From NCBI GenBank assembly GCA_012515235.1, contig JAAYYU010000311.1:62001-126000 (forward strand): a stretch of DNA of 64,000 nucleotides. The letters run 5' to 3'. Of this stretch, positions 10,701-18,071 are shown piece by piece. Origin of the DNA: Candidatus Anammoximicrobium sp. Its GTDB lineage: Bacteria > Planctomycetota > Planctomycetia > Pirellulales > Pirellulaceae. Each line of letters starts with the position of its first letter. Position 1 is the stretch's first letter. The position numbers and the translations under genes are program-made. The notes under the pieces are model-generated. The model made no database searches. It was not told the DNA's origin and saw only the letters and a program-made list of their open reading frames with translations.

Positions 10701-11169
10701 TCAGGAACAACTCGCCGCTTCCTTCATAGACCGGCGGCTCCCGCAAAATGGAATTCGAAAACAGCAACGGAACGCGCACCCAACCGGACTGCTGTAACCG
10801 CAACGTCAGCGTCACATTCAACTCGGCCCGCGTCGCCGTCGCCGATCCCGAAATCAATAGCTCCTGCAGGGCGTACGACGGCGGCTCCGCGCCCGCCGGA
10901 TTGGGCTTGACGTCCAATTGCTGAAGCCGCCAAAACTCCTCGTACGGCATGTTCAGAACGGGTACCAGCCGCCCGTCCTGATCGCGCAGATAGTAAGTCT
11001 CCGGTTTGACCTCCTGAACCGCGGGAGGAACGGCGGGACGCGCACTCTCGCTGCCGGCCACCGGAGGGGCCGCTGCCACGGGCGCCGCCTGCTGCGCACC
11101 GGAAGCGGAGCCTGCCAACAGCCAAGCGACCACCGCGAACACCAGGAACCAAGGTACGCGTCCAAGCAC
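7795..11169 (-). CDS. Large secreted/membrane-anchored protein of unknown function (1124 aa)
   Basis: The preferred start is GTG at 11169. It is preceded by a GGAGGGGG ribosome-binding site (11181-11188) and gives a clean signal peptide, MLGRVPWFLVFAVVAWLLAG, ending SASGAQQ. An ATG at 11304 is in frame but would add 45 residues ahead of the signal. After an alanine/proline linker comes NMPYEEFWRLQQ (about residues 70-82), then about 900 residues of alternating hydrophobic and polar sequence typical of stacked beta domains. Two or three membrane helices (about 1000-1070) and a basic cytoplasmic tail close the protein. No enzymatic motif is visible. The stop overlaps the start of the 2304-residue gene by ATGA, so the two are translationally coupled. 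Their similar architecture suggests duplicated modules working together at the cell envelope. Confidence 0.85.
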   Translation of the reverse strand: MLGRVPWFLVFAVVAWLLAGSASGAQQAAPVAAAPPVAGSESARPAVPPAVQEVKPETYYLRDQDGRLVPVLNMPYEEFWRLQQLDVKPNPAGAEPPSYALQELLISGSATATRAELNVTLTLRLQQSGWVRVPLLFSNSILREPPVYEGSGELFLTCDPDGGGYVCWINGPREPTHRLTLKLTAPVRELGNEVRLALQPPRAASSELELRVPIADAAATVSDGSLTVKQEGGETRFLVNGVSGDFQLAWTKAAAAAPVETRPVLRADVKTTIRVEGVREVSGDVRLTVTSLRGAIDSFAVRLPPGTQLFPTQPNQTGYRLTEVAGADESQGTLVQVKLDRAQVDAETVQLLTEMTPAGSGKVPEFEVGGVEVEGAVRQATVIDVVVDGDLSMTAKPGPNVQRTIVPEESRSAIAARYESFRRTHSLRIQVAAQEVQVGVEPFYVLQVEPNRVRLTATLKYKVRGRSAAQVSVQLPNWRVDQIGPDSVVDSDALDREKREPLQIPLKTAAVPDSGEFTLQLDATQEIAEGAGAVSVTLPRPEAKASARAVVAVLPADNVELTIADSDVQGLEKEPFPPQVELPQRQQSPLFFRERSDAKSAVLGAALRLRERAVSVASHATLQVEGSVLRVQQQLDHRVAYEPLRTLELQVTRAMLDSGGLKILEGSHALPFSEVPTDPSGDASGGPPPEATAARHAARVQVDLLAERIGPIDVALQYELPIPAPGLTGTSLIQVPFAVPAANADTVVTTSRLEIDAGQDAQVVLQSGGWEKEDAAGQAEAREKYLSRAFPPDVDLLITRLDRRRRSSTAVQKAWFQTWVGGSRRRVRAVFRVLTDEERLLLRPVDGAQLDAVMLDARPIQPGKDEAGLLAVALPRVAAPQEHVVEIWHSLSEPPPAWGRLTLQTPAIRGAGVTKRVYWQLALPPNQRLLFAPAAMNLEMHWQRRGLFLERFSSLDEQQLERWIGASRQEPLPASAPSYLFSGFGEVAAIEVAVAPRWAIVLVLSGVVLTGGLLLIYVPRLRHPAMLFLLGVGALAVMAAAPDLAALIAQASLLGLLLVLVALALKALVDRRQARPAVVRGTRRPGSESKTAQATLSASKRDGVAMPSTTAAMPAEIPLGEPTP

Positions 11170-11433
11170 AGCTGCGGTTGCCCCCTCCAACGCCAACGTA
11201 GGTGCAGAGTCCTGTTCCCCAACCAGCCGGATGAGATCTGACAGCCGAACAGCGTGCCTGCCCACCATCCCGACGAAAAGCCTGTCAACCCGCCCGCTCC
11301 GCACCCGGAATCGCTTGCGGAGACGAGCAAACTGGTTCCATCCGACTGCTTGATCGCTCTGATCTACTTAGTTTACCTATCCGGATCGTTTTCTCAAACC
11401 AGTCGAACCGGGATTTGTGTCGCCAGTTCAATT

Positions 11434-12258
11434 CTACGCGGACTGGAAGGGTTGTTCCGCCCGAGACAGGGCTTGCAGCAGTTCCAGGTGCAGATCGGAC
11501 GTCGCCGCGACAGCCAGGTCCGGTCGCCGTAAGTCAAAATTGCGTCCCAGGATAGACGTGACGACAGCCCCGGCTTCCTGAGCCAGCAGCACGCCCGCTC
11601 CGACATCCCAGAGGTGAATCGACGAGACGAAATAGGCGTCCAGACGGCCACACGCGATATAGGACAGATTGAGAGCTGCCGAACCCAAACGGCGAATCGC
11701 TTGAGCGGCATGAAGAACCTCGGCAAAACGGCCTATTTCGCCCGAGCCTCGAGGTAAATTGGAGGAAAAACTCACGGCGACCAACGCTTCGGCCAGCACG
11801 GTGCATCGGCTGGACCGGATCGGCTTCCCATTCAGGAAAGCCCCTCCACCCGCTAACGCCGTAAAACACTCGTCCAACAGCGGATCGTAAACGACGCCGA
11901 CCAGCAGTTGGCCGCCACGCTCCAAGGCCACGGAGACGGCAAAAGACGGCAACCCGCGGGCGTAATTCAGCGTGCCATCCAGAGGATCGACAATCCAACG
12001 ATAGGCCCCGTCTCCCGGCCCCGAATCGGACTTCGCAGACGGGTCGCCAGCCTCCTGATCTCGCTCTTCGCCCAGGAAAAGATGCTCCGGGAAAGCGGAC
12101 AGCACCACGTCCCGAATCGCCCGCTGCGAAGCAAAATCGGCCTCCGTCACCAGGTCTTTCGGCCCTTTTTGCTGCGCGGTGGTGCGGCCCAACCAATCCC
12201 GCAAAACTGCGCCCCCGGCACGGGCAGCCCGCTCGCAAACAGATAAATGATCACTCAT
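11434..12258 (-). CDS. Inositol monophosphatase family protein
   Basis: The 274-residue length is normal for the family. The metal-binding motifs are complete: GEE at residues 63-65, WIVDPLDGTLNY around 88-99 (Asp91, Asp94, Gly95, Thr96) and WDVGAG at 217-222 with its Asp. These form the Mg2+-dependent phosphatase site of the inositol monophosphatase/CysQ/FBPase superfamily. The substrate could be inositol phosphate, 3'-phosphoadenosine 5'-phosphate or a sugar phosphate, and sequence alone does not decide. No signal peptide is present, so it is cytoplasmic. It is transcribed away from the unknown gene at 12454 and lies downstream of nothing obvious, so context gives no extra hint. Confidence 0.9.
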   Translation of the reverse strand: MSDHLSVCERAARAGGAVLRDWLGRTTAQQKGPKDLVTEADFASQRAIRDVVLSAFPEHLFLGEERDQEAGDPSAKSDSGPGDGAYRWIVDPLDGTLNYARGLPSFAVSVALERGGQLLVGVVYDPLLDECFTALAGGGAFLNGKPIRSSRCTVLAEALVAVSFSSNLPRGSGEIGRFAEVLHAAQAIRRLGSAALNLSYIACGRLDAYFVSSIHLWDVGAGVLLAQEAGAVVTSILGRNFDLRRPDLAVAATSDLHLELLQALSRAEQPFQSA

Positions 12259-12373
12259 GATTGAACTTTCGTGCTGGCTGAAGGCGCATCAAGTGCTCAT
12301 TTTTTTCGATCATCTATAGACAGGGCCATCCGTCCTGCTATCATCATGGGAGTTGGCCTCTTCTCTGTTCCGG

Positions 12374-12413
12374 CCCCGCCGACTCGCAACCCGTGCGTGC
12401 GGCGGGGTTTTTT
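12374..12413 (+). terminator. Rho-independent terminator-like hairpin, possibly closing a small RNA
   Basis: A perfect 7-bp GC stem (CCCCGCC at 12374-12380, GGCGGGG at 12401-12407) is followed directly by six T residues (12408-12413). It lies between two divergent genes, so it terminates neither of them. A second small hairpin (GGCCATCC at 12324-12331 against GGA-GT-TGGCC at 12349-12358) precedes it. Together they could be a short transcript of about 90 nt or an attenuator in the leader of the gene starting at 12454. Confidence 0.5.
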
Positions 12414-12453
12414 CGTCGAGTTGGATGCCTTCTAGAGGACGGATCTTTGCCTG

Positions 12454-13191
12454 ATGTGGCGAATCGAAGGAACACAAGCCAGTTTAAGCGGTCCGCAGTT
12501 GTTGGCAAGGGTCAATCTCCGCCAGCCGCATTTCGGGCTTGCCGACGTCGCGTGGCTGGATAGGACGCTGGCCGACGTACGACTGCTGCAGGCCCAGTTG
12601 CCGGATGCCGGCGCCGGTCAACGGCTGGTCGAGGCGTATGTTCGCGGCCAGGATTTGATCGCGACGTACGAGGCCGCTTCCGAAGAAAAATCCGCCACGC
12701 AGATGTATTGGCGTTACGTCGAACATGCCGATCTGGAGGCCGCGGGCGTTGAATTAATCGTATCGGTGCGCACCGAACTGCTGGACGCCGACGCCAGCCT
12801 GACGTTAGGCAGTGAACTCGCCTGCCGGGAACTGGTCCAAGCCGTCGATCAGGACGCGACGCGTTTTCTGCCTGCGCCCGTGGCAGGGACCCCAGGTAAC
12901 CGGCCCGCCCACCTGGACGGGGCCGGACTCCTGATCCACCGTGTGACCGACGCGGTCAGCGTGCTGGAAATGCTGCACCCCGCCGACTTCTCGGCGCTGG
13001 AACTCGTGGCCGACGCAGGCTCCACAGGCCGCGTTCGCTCTCGCTTCCGCTTGTTCCAAGAGCGACTGGAAAAAGGAGTGATCCGCCGCGCCCGAGCCCA
13101 GACGCTGCTGTGCCGGCCAGCAGACGATGAAGCGATCGCGCGGGAATGCTATCTTCGCTTGCGGGCATCGGAAGCCCCGTTGACCACGTAG
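12454..13191 (+). CDS. Hypothetical protein (245 aa)
   Basis: I do not recognise this protein. It has no signal peptide or membrane helix and reads as an acidic, mixed alpha/beta cytoplasmic protein. Codon use matches the core genes around it. The start at 12454 has only a distant GAGGA upstream, so translation may be weak or controlled by the terminator-like hairpin at 12374-12413, 40 bp before the start. The MWRIEGTQASL beginning and the regular VRTELLDADASL segment near residue 105 give no catalytic motif. It converges with the isomerase-like gene that ends at 13204, 13 bp away. Confidence 0.7.
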   Translation: MWRIEGTQASLSGPQLLARVNLRQPHFGLADVAWLDRTLADVRLLQAQLPDAGAGQRLVEAYVRGQDLIATYEAASEEKSATQMYWRYVEHADLEAAGVELIVSVRTELLDADASLTLGSELACRELVQAVDQDATRFLPAPVAGTPGNRPAHLDGAGLLIHRVTDAVSVLEMLHPADFSALELVADAGSTGRVRSRFRLFQERLEKGVIRRARAQTLLCRPADDEAIARECYLRLRASEAPLTT

Positions 13192-13203
13192 ACGCGGCGC
13201 AAC

Positions 13204-13953
13204 TCACATCAGACTCTCCAGCAACAGCCGCATCTTCCGCAACTCGGCAAAATGCTCCACTTCGGGGATGTCCAACAGGTGCGCGCTGAGCGCCCGATCG
13301 TAGTTCACCTTGCTCAGGAGCCCGATCAGGCGGCCGTATTCAATTTCGCCCTGCCCGATGCGGACCTGCAGCTTGGACTTCGTCGAGTCCCGCAGGTGGA
13401 CGTGATAGGTGTATTTCAGCAAACGATCGTAGTTCTTGGGACCCGCCGGGTGGCATAGATAGTGGCTGGGATCCAAGGTGACCCCAAGTCCTTCGACATT
13501 GTCGCACAGCACGACGACCGTATCGGGATCTTCCGACAGGCGGCCAATTTGGCTCTGGATGGCCACCCGCACGCCATCGGCCTCCGCCAACTTGACAAGC
13601 CGTTGGAGATGCTCCACTTCCTGGTTAAAAGGCGTGCCCAGTTCGGCCGAAGGCACGGTCAGGGTCACGACCTTGGTCGCCTTGGCCAGGCGGCAACAAG
13701 CGGCAAACTGGCGATAATGCTCCTCGCCCTCGGCGTCGATCCGCACGCTGTACGACACCACGCTGGCCCGATGCGTGTTGCGGCAGGCCGTAATCGCCGC
13801 TTCCATGTTCGCGGCCACCGCCGAGGGCCGTAAATGGTTGCCATCCTCGTGGATGTCGATTTCCAGGCTGGTGTACTCCAAATCGACGATCGTATCGACC
13901 GCTTGGCTCAGGGGCAGGCTGGGAAAACACTCCGTCGACGCAGCCACTAGCAC
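13204..13953 (-). CDS. Sugar phosphate isomerase/epimerase-like TIM-barrel protein
   Basis: The 249-residue protein has the features of the xylose isomerase-like TIM-barrel (AP endonuclease family 2) superfamily. These are an early SLEIDI strand with acidic residues (about 31-36), GVTLDPSHYLCHPAG near residue 160 with the metal-ligand Asp and His, and YHVHLRDS near 185 where His-x-His-x-x-Asp supplies further ligands. This fold isomerises or epimerises sugars or sugar phosphates, or cleaves related bonds, and the actual substrate is unknown. The start is GTG at 13953, chosen because AAGGAG lies at good spacing upstream. No signal peptide is present. A second protein of the same fold is encoded at 34436-35224. 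Confidence 0.8.
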   Translation of the reverse strand: MLVAASTECFPSLPLSQAVDTIVDLEYTSLEIDIHEDGNHLRPSAVAANMEAAITACRNTHRASVVSYSVRIDAEGEEHYRQFAACCRLAKATKVVTLTVPSAELGTPFNQEVEHLQRLVKLAEADGVRVAIQSQIGRLSEDPDTVVVLCDNVEGLGVTLDPSHYLCHPAGPKNYDRLLKYTYHVHLRDSTKSKLQVRIGQGEIEYGRLIGLLSKVNYDRALSAHLLDIPEVEHFAELRKMRLLLESLM

Positions 13954-14098
13954 GGCACAACTCCTTTCGCACGCAGTTACTCAAGTCGCGACCATTTTTC
14001 CTCAGGCCATAGCTTAACGGAAAGACCCGCCAGTCAGCAACACCCTTACGGGCTTCCCACGCACGCCGCTGGCGGTTGAGTTGCCAAGCGGCTAAGCC

Positions 14099-14193
14099 TC
14101 GTTCGAGAAATAACTGTCCAGTGTTGATTGCTGATCATCCCACGGAGTGTGATGGCTACTCTGACGAGGCGACAGTTATTTCTCAAACGATGC
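14099..14193 (+). repeat. Dispersed ~95-bp palindromic/structured element, copy A
   Basis: The 18-nt ends 14101-14118 and 14171-14188 are inverted repeats of each other with one mismatch, GTTCGAGAAATAACTGTC on the left. The interior contains CCAGTGTTGATTGC and GATCAT, which recur in copy B at 56187-56283 on the other strand. It lies about 125 bp upstream of the SppA start in a 365-bp gene-free stretch (13954-14318). It was read as non-coding because the similarity between copies is at nucleotide level, includes an indel and extends through the inverted ends. Confidence 0.75.
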
Positions 14194-14318
14194 TAAGTTG
14201 CCGTTTTCAAACGCGCAAATACAATGGGAACTGTAGCCTCACGCCGCCAGACGAAGCCGTCGTCCGCGTGGTGCCGCCCCCGCACAGACCGTCCGTCACC
14301 AAGCAGAGGAATCCTGGG

Positions 14319-15410
14319 ATGAGCCAAATCACCGCTGCCGCCGGCCCGGCAAACTCGCCTGTTCCGCCGTCCAGCCCGATCCCCCCACAGATCAATATCC
14401 ATACCGGCAGCAGCCTGCTGCAACGCGTGCTGTGCTGGCTGGGCTGGACCGGCTGCCTGATCTTCCTGGTGCTGTTTGCGGGGCTTTCGTACGGCCTCCG
14501 CGAGTATTTCGATACGACGGAAGGCATCCGAGAACGATACCATTCCGGCACGAAGTACGCTCGCGACAAGGTCGCGATTATCACCGTCGACGGCTTGATT
14601 CTGGAAGGCAACGGCTTCGTCAAGCGCCAGATCGACCGCGTCCGCGACGACGAACACGTCAAGGCCGTCGTCGTGCGCGTCAATTCGCCCGGCGGCACCA
14701 TCACCGGCTCGGATTACATCCATCATCATCTGGCGAAACTGCGGCAAGAAAAAAAGGTGCCGCTGGTCGTCAGCATGGGCGGGGTGGCCGCAAGCGGCGG
14801 GTACTACCTGGCGATGGCCGTCGGCGATCAACCGAAGTCGATCTACGCCGAACCGACGACCACCACCGGTTCGATCGGCGTGATCGTGCCGCATTACGAT
14901 GTCAGCGGACTGCTGGCGAACTTCAACGTCAAGGACGATTCGATCGTCAGCCACCCCCGCAAGCAGTTGCTGGCCATGACCAGGCCCGTCTCGGACGAGG
15001 ACCGCAAGATCCTGCAGGCCTACGTGAACGAAGCGTTCGGGCGCTTCAAGGACATCGTCCAGGGCGGCCGCCCCGTGTTCCGCAAGGCCCCGCAAAAGCT
15101 GGACGAACTGGCCACCGGCGAGATATTCACCGCCCAACAGGCCAAGAACCACGGCCTGATCGACGAAATCGGCTTCATCGAGGACGCCGTCGAGCGGGCA
15201 CTGGAACTGGCGAAACTGGACAAGGACCAGACGCGCGTCGTCGAATATAAGCCGCCGCCCTCGCTGCTCGAAGTCCCGTGGCTCGGCGAAGCGTCTGCCG
15301 AACGCTCGACGTTGGCCCTGCTGCTGGAACTGAACACGCCCCGAGCGTACTACCTGGCTACCACGCTGCCGCCGCTGATCGACCACCGCCCCGCCGCGGC
15401 ACGTCCCTAA
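14319..15410 (+). CDS. sppA: Signal peptide peptidase SppA (S49 family serine protease)
   Basis: This 363-residue protein is the half-size SppA type. One membrane helix (about residues 40-62) anchors it, with the protease domain outside the cytoplasm. Family motifs are VVVRVNSPGGTITGSDYI near 125, then MGGVAASGGYYLA near 160 with the nucleophile Ser, and TGSIGVI near 185. HPRKQLLA near 215 is the likely position of the general-base Lys of the Ser/Lys dyad. It degrades leftover signal peptides and membrane protein fragments. The start at 14319 has AGAGGA upstream. An earlier in-frame ATG at 14076 would translate straight through repeat copy A and is rejected. Confidence 0.92.
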   Translation: MSQITAAAGPANSPVPPSSPIPPQINIHTGSSLLQRVLCWLGWTGCLIFLVLFAGLSYGLREYFDTTEGIRERYHSGTKYARDKVAIITVDGLILEGNGFVKRQIDRVRDDEHVKAVVVRVNSPGGTITGSDYIHHHLAKLRQEKKVPLVVSMGGVAASGGYYLAMAVGDQPKSIYAEPTTTTGSIGVIVPHYDVSGLLANFNVKDDSIVSHPRKQLLAMTRPVSDEDRKILQAYVNEAFGRFKDIVQGGRPVFRKAPQKLDELATGEIFTAQQAKNHGLIDEIGFIEDAVERALELAKLDKDQTRVVEYKPPPSLLEVPWLGEASAERSTLALLLELNTPRAYYLATTLPPLIDHRPAAARP

Positions 15411-15437
15411 CGCGGCCGGCGGCGGTCACGACACCCT

Positions 15438-15648
15438 GGTCACGTTCGCCGCTACAAGACGGACAGCCCGCCAGCCCGGATGCCCCCGGCTTGTCCGGGG
15501 GAGCGTCACGTTCGCCGCTACCAAGGCTGCTCGCCGCCTCCCTTCCCCGTGCCCCGACGTTGGCTTCGCCGCCGCTGGGGCACGCGGAAGCGGTTGGAGG
15601 CCGGCGGTCTTAGCATGAAGCGTAACCATCCCCCGGACAAGCCGGGGG
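15438..15648. repeat. REP-like short palindromes (inverted pair) and direct repeat
   Basis: Two hairpins with the same 7-bp stem CCCCCGG/CCGGGGG lie at 15483-15501 (loop CTTGT) and 15630-15648 (loop ACAAG), so the second is the reverse complement of the first. A 17-nt direct repeat, GTCACGTTCGCCGCTAC, occurs at 15438-15454 and 15505-15521. The group fills the space between sppA and the truncated end of the methyltransferase pseudogene. Such short palindromes resemble REP elements mobilised by Y1/RAYT transposases, although no transposase gene is in the window. Confidence 0.6.
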
Positions 15649-15659
15649 CATTTGCCGCG

Positions 15660-16574
15660 CTACGCCGCCGCGTAGATGCTCTTCCCGGCCCCGAAATACG
15701 ATTCGTACACATGGTGATAGGCCCATTCGCATTTCTGCTGGTGTTGTTCGTCCGTGTTGGCCAGGAACTCGATCTGCTGGGGCGTGAAGTCGCGGTGGGC
15801 GCGGTCGAGCTGGCGGTAGATGTGCCGAGCGTCCAGGAACAGCACGTGGTCGCGGTTGGGATGCTTCCGGTCCGTCGCCTTGGCCCGGTCCAGGAATCTC
15901 GGCGTTCGGTTTCTGCTGGTGCTCCTGCAGGAACCGAGCCGACTGGACGAACATGCCGGCCGAACCGGCGGCCGGGTCCAGGATGCCGGGTCCAGGATCT
16001 TGCCGTGGAACGGCTCCAGGATCTCGACGATCAGCTTGACCACCGCCGTGGGCGTGAAGAACTCGCCGCCCTTCTGGCCTTCGCTCATCGCGAACTTGCC
16101 CAGGAAATACTCGTAGATCTTGCCGAACGCGTCGCCCTCGATGTCGGCCGGGATCGAGTTCATGATCCGCAGCAACTCGACCAGGTTCGCATCGGACAGC
16201 CGGGTATAGGTCTTCGGCAGCACGCCCCGCAGGTCCGGGTTCTCGTCCTCGACGGCCTTCATCGCGTCGTTGATCGCGCGGGCCACGCTTTCGCCTTTGG
16301 GCAGATCCAGCAGCGTCTGGAACCGGGCGTTGTCGGGCAGATACACGCAGCGGGCCAGGTAGTCCGTCTTGCTGACCGTCCGCCGCCGCTGGCTCTGCGC
16401 CGCCTCGGCCTCCAACTCCTTCCGGACGGCGGCAAACCGGTCGTCGGCGAACTTCAAGAAGATCAGCCCCAGCACGGGGACCGAGTATTCCGAAGCCTTC
16501 AGCTTCGAATTCGCCCGCAACTCGTCCGCCGCGTCCCACAGCCGCCGTTCCAAATCCCCGTTGTTCGCTGGCAT
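15660..16574 (-). pseudogene. hsdM: Type I restriction-modification methyltransferase HsdM, frameshifted and internally deleted
   Basis: The N-terminus from MPANNGDLERRLW (start 16574) matches the HsdM helical domain, followed by GGEFFTPTAVVKLIVEIL and KILDPA, the start of the SAM-binding motif. Reading then leaves frame at an exact 14-bp tandem duplication (15971-15984 and 15985-15998). The other frame continues correctly as AAGSAGMFVQSARFLQEHQQ. Further on the first frame resumes with LFLDARHIYRQLDRAHRDFT, which belongs near the C-terminal part of HsdM, so roughly 150 residues including the catalytic NPP[FY] region are missing. The remnant stops at a REP-like palindrome. No hsdR or hsdS is nearby. 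The gene cannot make an active DNA adenine methyltransferase. Confidence 0.85.
15971..15998. other. 14-bp tandem duplication that breaks hsdM
   Basis: GCCGGGTCCAGGAT occurs twice in immediate succession. Removing one copy restores the continuous HsdM reading frame DPAAGSAGMF. Both copies are identical, so the event looks recent compared with the larger deletion downstream, or it could be an assembly error. Confidence 0.85.
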
Positions 16575-17281
16575 GCTTCTCCTGAGTCCCTTTCCAATGG
16601 GAATCAATCGCAGCCCCGTGTGACAACCGGACCAGTATCTACGCTGGGGAGTGCAGTTTCAAGCAGGCGCGCCCTGCCCGACCAGTGCTGAGCTGAGTGC
16701 CGAGGCCGGCACATCGGCGGCGATCCGGTGGCCAACCGCGGCCAAAATCGTACCCGCGCGTTCCTGCGAGGCCGTGGTGCCGAATCGCAGGCAGCCATAC
16801 TCGCCAGCGGTCACTGACCCAGCCTGCAGATTTGAAGGCAGTTTTACCCGAAAACAACTCCGCCAATCGCGGTTTGTGGCTCAGGTGGGCGCGACCCGTG
16901 CGCGCCGGGCACATTCCGTTTCTTGCTTGGGTCGATTTCACCCAAGTGCGCAACGGCTTCACCTGAGCGCGCAACGACAATTAGCGAACATGAGGTGGGG
17001 TGTCCAATATGCGCGCGTTCATGCGGGGCGAGCGGCTACGTCGGCCGCGTCGCGAAACCAGACCGTTGGCCACAGGGACGTGGTTTCCGCGCGTGAACGC
17101 GGCACGGGCGAACGGCGGGACGCGGAGGCGATTGGCAGGACCTGACGGATCGCGGCCAGGCGACACACGTTGCCCACGTCGCGACGCCCGGACCGTGCCA
17201 TTAGGACACACCGTATTTGCCACACAACCGGAACGGTGTCTTGGTTGGGGAAGGGGGTGAGTCAGGGAATAGTCGGGTGGG
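16575..17281. other. Gene-free stretch in the accessory strip
   Basis: I see no convincing coding sequence in these 707 bases. The stretch holds repeat block copy 1 (17085-17162) and, near 16938-16975, the words CCAAGTG and CACCTGAGCGCGCAA. Similar words in reverse orientation occur near 19720-19750, which suggests degraded repeats. Confidence 0.5.
17085..17162 (+). repeat. Direct repeat flanking the 17282-17755 gene, copy 1
   Basis: Two conserved blocks are present. TTCCGCGCGTGAACGCGGCA and the following nine bases (17085-17113) match 17903-17931 at 26 of 29 positions. CCTGACGGATCGCGGCCAGG plus two bases (17141-17162) match 17982-18003 at 21 of 22. Both copies have the same orientation and bracket one small gene. 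Confidence 0.65.
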
Positions 17282-17755
17282 TTACTGCGTCGCCTGCCAT
17301 TTGGCCCGGCCGCCTGGCGGGTTCGCATCGAGACTCCAGTTGTCCTCGTAAGCCGCAAGTGGCGGTCTATTCAGCTTTGTCCACGACAAGTCCCGGAACC
17401 ACGGGTTTCTGCGATTTGTGCCTGGCTGATTGGCGTGTTGCTTCGCGACTGAATATGGCATGACCCATGCACGGAGTGCACCTGTCTTCGGCTTGAAGAT
17501 GAAGATGATCCAATCGCAGTCGCGCCGATCATCGAAGTTAAACCACCGGCTTGCTTTCCACCCTTCACTCTCGCTTCTGGTCTTGACGCTAACGCGTACA
17601 AGCCCTGTGCCCGTTTCGACTGCAAGATCGTAGCCTTCCCAGTTGTCCGGCATTTTCGTCGCGGGCTTCCCGGCAAACGTGAGACGGCTCACGGCGTAGT
17701 GTTCGCCCGCATCTCCGAGCAACTTCGAGTTTGGCTTCGGCGGCTTATTCGGCAT
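17282..17755 (-). CDS. Small putative PD-(D/E)XK-type nuclease-like protein (157 aa)
   Basis: The start at 17755 has a strong GGAGGT ribosome-binding site. The protein begins MPNKPPKPNSKLLGDAGEHY, and a Glu in an early helix (GEHYAVSRL) is followed by GYDLAVETGTGLVRVSVKTR around residues 50-70. The pattern E..., D, then a beta strand ending V-K-T resembles the catalytic core of PD-(D/E)XK nucleases and of Holliday-junction-resolvase-like domains. This is a motif-level suggestion, not an identification. GC content is visibly lower than in the core genes, and direct repeats (17085-17162, 17903-18003) bracket it, consistent with acquisition as a small mobile unit. It may be a defence or orphan restriction component. 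Confidence 0.6.
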   Translation of the reverse strand: MPNKPPKPNSKLLGDAGEHYAVSRLTFAGKPATKMPDNWEGYDLAVETGTGLVRVSVKTRSESEGWKASRWFNFDDRRDCDWIIFIFKPKTGALRAWVMPYSVAKQHANQPGTNRRNPWFRDLSWTKLNRPPLAAYEDNWSLDANPPGGRAKWQATQ

Positions 17756-17902
17756 AGCGACTGACCTCCGAACCTGAATTTGAGTCCGAGTGGCGGGCGC
17801 CCGCATGGTCGACCAATTCTACCCCGAACCGATGATAGAGTCTTTTGGGAAAACACGTCAAGGCCGTCGACGGAAGTCAACGAAGCGGAATACAGCCACG
17901 GA

Positions 17903-18003
17903 TTCCGCCCGTGAACGCGACAGGGGCGAACATCGGGCCACATGGGCGGGAAGGCCGGGCAGACCAGAGGCGACGGCGACACCTGCCGGATCGCGGCCAG
18001 GCG
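17903..18003 (+). repeat. Direct repeat flanking the 17282-17755 gene, copy 2
   Basis: It carries the same two blocks as copy 1, with a longer spacer of 50 instead of 27 bases. A third, weaker match to the second block is at 20107-20128 (TTGGCAGATCGCGGTCAGGC), and the word GACGGATCGCGGTC occurs near 20066. The surrounding 17756-18071 interval has no other content I can support. Confidence 0.6.
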
Positions 18004-18071
18004 GCTACGCCCGGAATGAGCGCGCGGGGGGCGCCCCGTCTGTTCGACGAAAACTGAAAGCTGCGAGCGAA

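Noticed and set aside
5984..10797. Long plus-strand open frames of 636 and 925 codons opposite the giant-protein genes
   Set aside because: They are Arg/Gln/His/Gly-rich antisense shadows of high-GC coding sequence, with no recognisable motif.
14076..14318. 81-residue extension of SppA
   Set aside because: It translates the dispersed repeat element copy A. The matching words in copy B are explained by nucleotide similarity with an indel.
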